Assembly: GCA_903904545.1 (NCBI GenBank)
Contig: CAIVDB010000141.1
Coordinates: forward strand, 1-5,730
Length of the DNA: 5,730 nucleotides
From: an uncultured bacterium
GTDB lineage: Bacteria; Patescibacteria; JAEDAM01; Absconditabacterales; Absconditicoccaceae
Direction of reading: 5' to 3'
This document shows positions 1 through 5,730 of the stretch, one piece after another. The notes beneath the pieces were generated by a model. That model saw only the letters and a program-made list of their open reading frames with translations. It did not search any database and was not told the DNA's origin. The position numbers and the translations under genes are program-made. Within the stretch, counting starts at the first letter, position 1, and every line of letters begins with the position of its first letter.

Positions 1-24
1 ATCTGATATGCAATCTTGTATGGA

Positions 25-717
25 TTATGTAAGTAACTCACATACTTTGTCTACATCAAATCATTCCTTGCTGATTTCATCATAGATGCTGAGAAGTTTA
101 CTAATTGGTATATTATTGTAATCTATTTTTACAAGTTTCTCAATGACATCTGCGGGAAATCTATGCTTTATTATCTTTGCTGGGACTCATCAAACAATGG
201 CATAAGGAGGTACTGACTGGGTCACCACAGCATAGGCTGCTATAATCGCTCATTGTCCTACGGTCACTCAAGACATAATTTTTGCTCCAGTACCAATTCG
301 TACATCATCACCTATATCTATGGTTCAGTTATTATACGATTCTCTTTCGTGGGCTCAAGGTATATTATTCATAATGCCGAGAGGGTAGGTAAGTAGACTC
401 TTATATACATGATTACCTCATAATATAAATGTGACACCGTGAGATATGGAACAATAATTCCCTATGGATAATTTTTCTCCTGGCTCTCACCACATATGTA
501 TATCTAGCGTTCAATACGTATATTTTCATACATGTACACATTTTAGACTGAAAATTTCTATCCCTCAACCAGTGTATTTAGGTATTGTAAAATTATGGAT
601 ATTCTTCATCCTGTATTTGAGAAAAAAGAAAATAAATTTTATGGGTTTAAATATCTTCACTAGAATATATTTGATAGCTTTGGGAATAGTTTTGATTATA
701 ACAATTACTCTCATCAT
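25..717 (-). CDS. CatB/XAT-type hexapeptide O-acetyltransferase, downstream copy of a tandem pair
   Basis: This predicted acetyl-CoA-dependent left-handed beta-helix acyltransferase is about 230 aa and probably O-acetylates a sugar of the surface glycan. With UGA=Gly the frame is open from ATG 717 (or the adjacent ATG 714) to TAA at 27-25, using 12 in-frame UGAs. The N-terminal ~40 residues are basic and hydrophobic and may lie on the membrane. Then come VGKYTYG, a hexapeptide coil starting LSIGNYCSI, the family signature FILGGNH followed by TYPL (His103 fits the catalytic His of CatB/Vat enzymes), and a second coil block IGDDV-x-IGTGAKIMSGV through VGGVPAKII. The C-terminal WW-type segment of drug-inactivating members is replaced by KIDYNN, so a glycan substrate is more likely than an antibiotic. 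Codon 140 is CGA where the family and the neighbouring paralog have Trp. The gene starts 23 bp after the stop of that paralog. The family is sure; the exact substrate is not. Confidence 0.9.
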
Positions 718-740
718 ATAGTAACTAAAAAATAAAATAG

Positions 741-1403
741 TTATTTCGCCTGAAGTAGATTACATACCTTGTCGATATCGAATGAATCCTTGTTAATCTC
801 ATCATAGATGTTAAGTAATTTTTCTATTGATATTTTATCATAGTCTATTTTTATAAGTTTTTCAATAATATTCTCAGGGAATCTATACTTTATTATTTTT
901 GCAGGGATTCATCAAACTATCGCGTATGGAGGTACTGATTGTGTAACAACAGCATAGGCAGCTATTATAGCTCATTGTCCCACAGTGACTCAAGACATAA
1001 TTTTTGCTCCTGTTCCAATCCATACATCATCTCCTATCTCAATCTTTCAGTTGGTATAATACTCTTTTCCCTGGGCTCAAGGGATACTATTTATAATGCC
1101 TAGAGGATATGTTAATAATCTTTTATATGTGTGATTACCTCATAAAATGAATGTGACATCAGTGGCTATAGAACAATACTTTCCTATAGTCAATTCTCAT
1201 GGGAGTCAAAATGCATGGACCTCTAAATATCAATAACTGTACTTTCATATATTTATATGTTCCATATTAAAAAAATTCTTAGGCGTTGTATAATTGTGAT
1301 TATTCCTTGTTTTATATCTTAATGAAAAGAATATAAGTCATATCGGCTTTAATGTCTTTATTGAAAAGTACTTAATAGTTTCTAGAATGGTCTTGAGTTT
1401 CAT
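741..1403 (-). CDS. CatB/XAT-type hexapeptide O-acetyltransferase, upstream copy of a tandem pair
   Basis: This is the 220-aa paralog of the next gene, with the same architecture: a basic hydrophobic N-terminus, INIGKYSYG, the coil LTIGKYCSI, FILGGNH plus TYPL (His91 as probable catalytic His), then IGDDVWIGTGAKIMSGV and VGGIPAKII. It runs from ATG 1403 to TAA 743-741 and reads through 12 UGA codons. An in-frame TAA lies just upstream of the ATG at 1427-1425, which limits the start. Trp128 in IGDDVWIG is TGG here, whereas the downstream copy has CGA at this position. The core coil from GDDV to AKII is almost identical between copies, while the first ~50 residues have diverged, including a ~10-residue shorter N-terminus. 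The probable role is acetylation of an oligosaccharide unit or cell-surface glycan. The closest known group is O-acetyltransferases of capsule and O-antigen loci; the substrate cannot be read from the sequence. No Shine-Dalgarno sequence is visible. Confidence 0.9.
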
Positions 1404-1476
1404 ATAGAATTCTAAACTGATAAATTACATATCAAATAATTGGCCTTTTAGTCTTATCAAATCTTCTGAATAAGAA
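1404..1476. other. 73-bp spacer between flippase and acetyltransferase genes
   Basis: This is the longest gap in the window and is AT-rich. On the minus strand only a 5-bp CTTAT/ATAAG stem can be drawn, with no U-tract after it, and there is a poor TTGATA-like hexamer without a matching -10. I do not see a convincing terminator or promoter, so read-through into the acetyltransferases is the simplest reading. Confidence 0.4.
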
Positions 1477-3006
1477 CTATTTTTTTATTCATCTTATCTC
1501 ATTTATCATCATCTTTACACTTCATAGATTTAGACTAAAGATAATACAATAATAAACAATAGTAATTACTAATAAGTAGGCAATGTTCTGATATCTCATT
1601 GTATCATTCATGATCAGTATATTATATCCTATAATATATGCTGCGGAAGATAAACCGATGGTTATTAATATGTTTTTCGTGAAAAATTTCCAATCAAAAG
1701 TAATCTTGAGATGACTGTTGATCAATCTAAAACTTAGTCGCCATAAGACTATCCGTCATAGGATTACTGATATTAATGCGCCTTTCAATGCTAATCATAG
1801 TCAATAGATTAGAATTATGTTGGATGTTACATTGATTATTAGCGCTATTCATAATACTTTTACTCTTTCTTTTATCTTTCCAAGTCATGCCAAGATAAAA
1901 TAATTTATTGTAGATAGTGTATTAAATACGAGGAATGGTCAGATATACATTGATAAGATCCCTGAATAAACGAATTTTACCCCAAACATAACACTAGCAA
2001 TTCGCGGTCCAAGGGCAATAAAGAGTCAACTAACCGTTAATGCAAAGACGGAGAAATATTTATAGAGATGGTTTTGAAAGAGTGTAAGCTTCTTTATTTC
2101 ATTCTTAATAATAAGCTCGTTTACTATAGGGAAGAGTAGTCAGAAAATTGGCCCTACAATCATACCAAACATTGCAATTATTCACCAGAAATTAGCATAA
2201 TATCATGCTTGTTTGTCTCCAAGAAAATTGATGACTATTTGTTGATCTACTTGACTGAAGAGTACACCAATGTTTGCTCATAGGAATACCCGGAACGCAT
2301 AATGGAACTGTGTTTTTAATAAAGATTTATTTCGTACTAATACTCATTTCTTTAATGTTTTCTGATATTTGACAATAAAAACTAATATAGAAGCTGCTAA
2401 ACCTATTCATAAACCGCTTATCCATCACAAAGAGAAAGAATTGATTGTGAGACTTCCTGTCAATCGGAAGAAAACCGTAAATACTAGTGTGCTTCGCATC
2501 TTTAATACTTCAGATATGTTGTTCGCTACTACATCCTGAAAAGATATATAAATGGAGCTAAATACTTGTAAAAAGTTAATCCCTATAAAGTATACACAAA
2601 AGAGTCTGAGTATGTTTTTGGCAATTGGAGAATGAAAGTGATGAATAGATAGCCAATCTGCACCTCGTCGCATTAGCCCGGCGATAATAATCCCACTAAT
2701 TACTTGTACAAATAATGTGAGATATACAATGGTCTTATAATCATTATATCTTTTTTCTATTCGATACTTTGGCAGGAAATATTGTAATGCCTCGGTAAGT
2801 CAAAGATCATTATACATAGAAATTAGTGTTACTAATCCTGAAATACTGTAAAAAAGCCCAATATCTTCTACAGATAAAGTATTTGATGCTATTACTCTAA
2901 TAAAATATCCAACTGGGGCAACGAGAAGTATAAAAAGGTAGGTCAACGATCCCTTTTTAATTAATTTTTCTCACAATGGTTGATCTGCTAAGAATTCTCA
3001 ATCCAT
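1477..3006 (-). CDS. Wzx-like lipid-linked oligosaccharide flippase (MOP superfamily)
   Basis: This 509-aa polytopic inner-membrane protein probably flips undecaprenyl-linked oligosaccharide units to the outer face for polymerisation. It runs from ATG 3006 to TAG 1479-1477, reading through 19 UGA codons. After a short polar N-terminus, TM1 starts near LTYLFILLVAPVGYF. It is followed by the Wzx-type block RVIASNTLSVEDIGLFYSI and LGLTEALQYFLPKY (residues ~40-81), then hydrophobic stretches to the end. An NIGVLFSQVDQQIVI segment near residues 244-258 and an MFGVKFVYSG segment near 340-350 also match the family. Length and hydrophobicity fit 12-14 helices. Ten CGA/CGG codons (82, 113, 114, 171, 181, 225, 239, 335, 418, 423) lie largely in or beside membrane segments and make better sense as Trp than Arg. 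The gene starts 14 bp after the methyltransferase stop, in a sugar-synthesis operon, which supports a Wzx role over a MATE drug exporter. The symbol wzx would be reasonable by function but specificity is unknown. Confidence 0.9.
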
Positions 3007-3020
3007 AGTTTATTTTCTTG

Positions 3021-4247
3021 TTAAAAAATCCTTATTGATGGGATCAAGATGATGAATTTCCCTTTGTATTCGTGATATAATGATTTTATTATATATTCAG
3101 AAAAGTTATGTGCTAGTATCAAGATATAATCAGGCTTTTTCTCTCTCAGAATATCTCTACTAACTATCTTAATTCCCGTTCCTGGAATAAACTTATTCTG
3201 TTTAATATCAGTATCATCAATTACACAGTCTATGTCGTTATAATCTAATCCCATAGCATTAATATAGATACATCATTTTGCTGCTGCACCGAACCCATAA
3301 ATCGTCTTTCCTTGTGCTTTTAACTCTTTTATAAACTCTCTAGATTTATTGATGTAGTTTTGTATGTTTGATCCCCAATCTATGTAGTAGTTAAGGTTAT
3401 ATGCTTTCTCTGAATCTATGAATTCTCTGACAGTTTCGTCTGGCATATGGATTGACTCTTTTTTCGCCATTATTAACCTTAGTGATCACCCATGGATATC
3501 TTGCTTGGTTATATTAATTATCTTTAGCCCATATTTATTCATTAGTATGTTTAGTGGTCTTACAGAGTGATAATACATATGCTCATGGTATACTTGATCA
3601 AATTGATTTGTTTGCATACTATTTATTCGGTAGGGAAACTCTAATACCCGTATCCCTTCTTCAGATAAAAGGGATTCTACCCCTTGTACGAAAGAAGAAA
3701 TATCCTTCAAATGCTGGAATACGTTTGTGGATAGAATGACATCATATTTTTTGGCAATTTTTTGCGCTATTTCATAGCTAAAAAACTCATTTAATGTCGG
3801 GATCCCCTTAGATTCAGCTATCTTTGTAAGATTTTTAGATGGATCTATATTTAATACATCTAGATCTTTTTTACTTTCCTCTCTGAATGCAGACAATAAA
3901 GATCAATCATTGCCTCAAATATCTGCTATCTTTAAATTATTTTCTAGCTTAATATACTTTTGTATATATTGAAACATTTTTTTACAATGACTATAATATG
4001 GTATGTTTACTTCAGATTTATAGAGATAATTGGAGAAGAGTAGCTCTCCATTGACAGAGCATTCCAATGCTGATATGCCAGAACCAGGAAAATAGTTTAC
4101 TTGCAATGGGTATCTTTCTACATTTAAGGATTCTTCTCTGGTATTACATAAGTTGTTTACTAAGGGAATATTTCATAAATTGAAATAAGTTATCTTATCT
4201 TTACTGCCTGTGATTGGACAATGATCAATTATTGAATACTTTTTCAT
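3021..4247 (-). CDS. SAM-dependent sugar C-methyltransferase (Methyltransf_13/11/14 architecture)
   Basis: This is a 408-aa cytoplasmic methyltransferase of the NovU/TylC3/TcaB9 type, which transfers a methyl group from SAM to a carbon of a keto-deoxysugar nucleotide. It runs from ATG 4247 to TAA 3023-3021 with 5 UGA codons, each on a conserved glycine: LGNIP (25), IGGNDGSLL (111, 115), HGGSLR (254), GFGAAAKG (325). The N-terminal domain (1-~90) resembles the putative zinc-binding domain, but only Cys10 of the expected Cys pairs is evident. The Rossmann SAM domain has motif I at ~108-118, NVFQH (His179) and YHEH (220-223). The C-terminal domain (~250-408) has HGGSLR, YGFGAAAKG and PGTG. Tyr76, His179, Tyr220, Glu222 and His223 match in pattern the active-site residues I recall for TcaB9. 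Trp-like sites 200 (CGG) and 207 (CGA) flank LEFPY. With rmlC/rmlD upstream the likely substrate is a dTDP-4-keto sugar, an inference. Length is typical for the family. Confidence 0.92.
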
Positions 4248-4292
4248 TTGATTCTTAGAAAATAAAATATTATATTGGCATACAGAATAAAT

Positions 4293-5144
4293 TTATAGTA
4301 CCGTCTTTATATATTCAGCCAATCATGCTTCTCGATTTCTCATTTTCACATCATTTCATAATAGTTTGCTATATCTTGGTCTTGGTACCTTAGTAGCAAA
4401 TTCACTAGAAGAACATGGTGTTGCTTTTGTTTTGATACCTGCGACTTTAAATATCTCTTCTGCAAATTCAAACCAACTTATCCCATTGCTTTCTGTGTTG
4501 TTACATAAATGTAAAACTTTTCATCTATGATTTTCTATGTTATTTAGTACTTCTTCTATAGACTTTCATAAATCTACTGTATATGTCGGTCATCAAAACT
4601 GGTCATTTACTACCCTTACTTCCATTTTTGTTTCGCTAAGTCTTAACATTGTATTGACAAAATTCTTAAAATCCTTTCATCATCCATATAGCCAACTAGT
4701 TCTAATAATGATACTATTTGGATTCTCTTGTTTTGCTAAAATTTCTCATAAATACTTCGCCATTCCATAATTGTTTATGGGATGAGGTAAATCACTTTCG
4801 TTATATCATCTTTCTTGAGTTCCATCAAAGACATAGTCTGTCGATATGGTTACAAAATCTATATTATATTTAGCAGATAGTCTTGCTAGGTTATATACTC
4901 ATAATGTATTTACATCAAAGTTATCCTTTCTGCCTGTATTCTCTGCATTTTCTACATCGGTATATGCTGCAAAATTTAGTATCAGATCAAGATTGGCATT
5001 CTTTATTAACGACTCAATTATTTCCATATTTGTAATATCTCCATTTCCTCTATCGAGAGCTATTATGTCAAATTTATTTCCGAAATATTTAATGAAATCT
5101 GTGCCTAACATGCCATTTGATCACGTGAGAAGAATCTTCTTCAT
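4293..5144 (-). CDS. rfbD (rmlD): dTDP-4-dehydrorhamnose reductase
   Basis: This 283-aa cytoplasmic extended short-chain dehydrogenase reduces dTDP-4-keto-L-rhamnose to dTDP-L-rhamnose with NAD(P)H. It runs from ATG 5144 to TAA 4295-4293 with 12 UGA codons. The Rossmann motif is LLTGSNGMLG (G8, G11, G14), and Gly8 itself is UGA. Next come NFAAYTDVENAE, STDYVFDG (101-108), the catalytic YGMAK (Tyr126, Lys130), RTSWLYG and VVNDQFGGPTYT. These are hallmark RmlD segments in the right order, and the length is normal. Near the C-terminus, codon 271 (CGA) reads as Trp in NWEAGL, where RmlD proteins usually carry Trp. The ATG lies 2 bp after the rmlC stop, so the two are almost certainly translated from one message. 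No Shine-Dalgarno sequence precedes it. RmlD-like homologs that make other deoxysugars exist, so the final sugar could differ from plain rhamnose. Confidence 0.95.
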
Positions 5145-5146
5145 GT

Positions 5147-5722
5147 TTAGAAAGGATTACTGTTGTAAAACTCTTTGAGTGTTGGATGAACTCTATCTTT
5201 GTCAGACATAATTAATTCTTTAATATCATATTCTTTTAGGATCTTTTCTCGTGGAAGTCCTATGTCTGGATCATTATATATTATTCATCATTCTCCTTGT
5301 GCGTTGTAAGTATCATCACATTTATATACAAATTCAGTGCCATCTTCTAAAGCTAAAAATCAGTGAGCAAATCATTTGGGTATAAATAATTGTTTCTTAT
5401 TCTCTCATGAAAGCATTTCGGCTACAAACTGTCCGTATGTCTGAGATCCTTTTCTAATATCTATAACTATATCCAGAACTGCTCATCTTATAACTCTTAC
5501 TACTTTTGCCTGTATATTTTGTTTTTGGAAATGAAATCATCTAAATGTTCCTTTGATGGATTTACTGTGACTATCCTGGATGAAAAGGTTGTCTATTCAA
5601 TTATTGCAAAAATCGTTTCTATTGTAGGTCTCCATAAAGAATCATCTTTCATCTCCAAAAATTTTCGGTTCTATAATAATTATATCATTAATTGTTTGGT
5701 GCTTTTTGAATTCAAAGGACAT
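5147..5722 (-). CDS. rfbC (rmlC): dTDP-4-dehydrorhamnose 3,5-epimerase
   Basis: This 191-aa cupin-fold enzyme epimerises C3 and C5 of dTDP-4-keto-6-deoxyglucose, the step before RmlD. It runs from ATG 5722, eight bases from the window edge, to TAA 5149-5147. It carries DERGFF (25-30), FIQDSHS, FRGFHFQ with the catalytic His64, VIRGAVLDIVIDIR, LFIPKGFAHGF, and YKCDDTY (Tyr133, the probable general acid, and Tyr139), then YNDPDIG. All active-site residues I know for the family are present and the length is normal. Nine of sixteen glycines are UGA, including those in DERGFF, FRGFH and GFAHGF, which makes this the clearest evidence for UGA=Gly in the window. The only tryptophan-like position, 158 in IGLPxEK, is CGA, and no TGG codon was seen in the gene. 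It lies 2 bp upstream of rmlD. The ATG gives an N-terminus of expected length; an upstream start cannot be tested here. Confidence 0.95.
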
Positions 5723-5730
5723 TTTTAAAT

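Larger units (their letters stand above)
25..1403 (-). repeat. Diverged tandem gene duplication of an acetyltransferase
   Basis: Positions ~43-600 and ~768-1290 are recognisably similar DNA in the same orientation, with long shared stretches such as the segments around 175-290 and 895-1010. They encode the two adjacent acetyltransferases. By eye the protein cores agree at well over half of positions, with the central coil almost unchanged. The similarity covers whole genes and has no inverted ends or transposase, so it looks like an old tandem gene duplication and not a mobile element. Confidence 0.85.
25..5722 (-). other. Probable single operon for deoxysugar synthesis, glycan export and acetylation
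   Basis: Six genes lie head to tail on the minus strand with gaps of 2, 45, 14, 73 and 23 bp and no visible terminator between them. The order is rmlC, rmlD, methyltransferase, flippase, acetyltransferase, acetyltransferase. This matches O-antigen or capsule-type loci that use Wzx export. The earlier rhamnose enzymes (RmlA, RmlB), glycosyltransferases and a Wzy polymerase are absent here and would be expected outside the window. The promoter is presumably beyond the right edge. Confidence 0.7.

Noticed and set aside
464..721. Plus-strand 85-codon open frame
   Set aside because: It lies opposite the 5' part of the acetyltransferase gene, and its product resembles no family. It is a shadow frame.
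25..1403. Direct repeats as a sign of a mobile element or recent assembly duplication
   Set aside because: The copies differ throughout at nucleotide level yet both stay open and conserved. There are no inverted ends or transposase, so an old gene duplication fits better.
1404..1476. Terminator between flippase and acetyltransferase genes
   Set aside because: Only a 5-bp A/T-rich stem with a long loop can be drawn and no U-tract follows.
4248..4292. TATAAT-like box in the rmlD-methyltransferase gap as an internal promoter
   Set aside because: The sequence is very AT-rich and no acceptable -35 lies at 16-18 bp, so the match is not better than chance.
4846..5178. Plus-strand 110-codon open frame, and a similar one at 4537-4770
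   Set aside because: Both lie opposite rmlD, whose minus-strand product has full RmlD motifs. The plus-strand products show no recognisable domain.
25..5722. Series of pseudogenes broken by many stop codons
   Set aside because: The apparent stops are all UGA, fall on conserved glycines, and no frameshift or in-frame UAA/UAG occurs. Active-site residues are intact.
25..5722. Mycoplasma-type code with UGA as tryptophan
   Set aside because: UGA lies at invariant Gly positions (DERGFF, GxxGxxG, HGGS, GFAHGF), and TGG is also used for Trp.
5519..5728. Plus-strand 69-codon open frame at the right edge
   Set aside because: It is antisense to the conserved N-terminal half of rmlC, which explains the sequence.

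Overview
The window looks like part of a surface-polysaccharide locus from an ultra-small uncultivated bacterium that uses an alternative genetic code. Read with the standard code, every gene breaks into short pieces. Read with UGA as glycine (translation table 25), six complete genes appear, all on the minus strand. About 69 in-frame UGA codons were counted by eye, and where a family motif can be recognised they sit on its glycines. All six genes end in UAA or UAG. UGA=Gly is known from Absconditabacteria (SR1) and Gracilibacteria.

A second signal narrows this further. All recognised arginines are AGA/AGG. The 15 CGA/CGG codons seen fall where the families or the membrane helices favour tryptophan. 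UGA=Gly together with CGA/CGG=Trp points, from memory of published codon surveys, to Absconditabacterales. The taxon is an inference.

Layout in transcription order, right to left: rmlC (5722-5147) and rmlD (5144-4293), the last two steps of dTDP-L-rhamnose synthesis; a three-domain C-methyltransferase of the type that modifies nucleotide deoxysugars (4247-3021); a Wzx-like lipid-linked oligosaccharide flippase (3006-1477); and two tandem paralogous CatB/XAT-type left-handed beta-helix O-acetyltransferases (1403-741 and 717-25). Gaps are 2, 45, 14, 73 and 23 bp, which fits one operon continuing beyond the right edge, where rmlA/rmlB would be expected.

Together the genes would make a deoxysugar donor (RmlC/RmlD), possibly decorate it (methyltransferase), flip the lipid-linked unit across the membrane (Wzx) and O-acetylate the glycan. 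No RNA gene, CRISPR array, insertion sequence or convincing promoter or terminator was found. No gene-free stretch exceeds 75 bp. The most interesting feature is the double codon reassignment, with an internal control: the two tandem acetyltransferases use CGA and TGG at the same family-conserved tryptophan.
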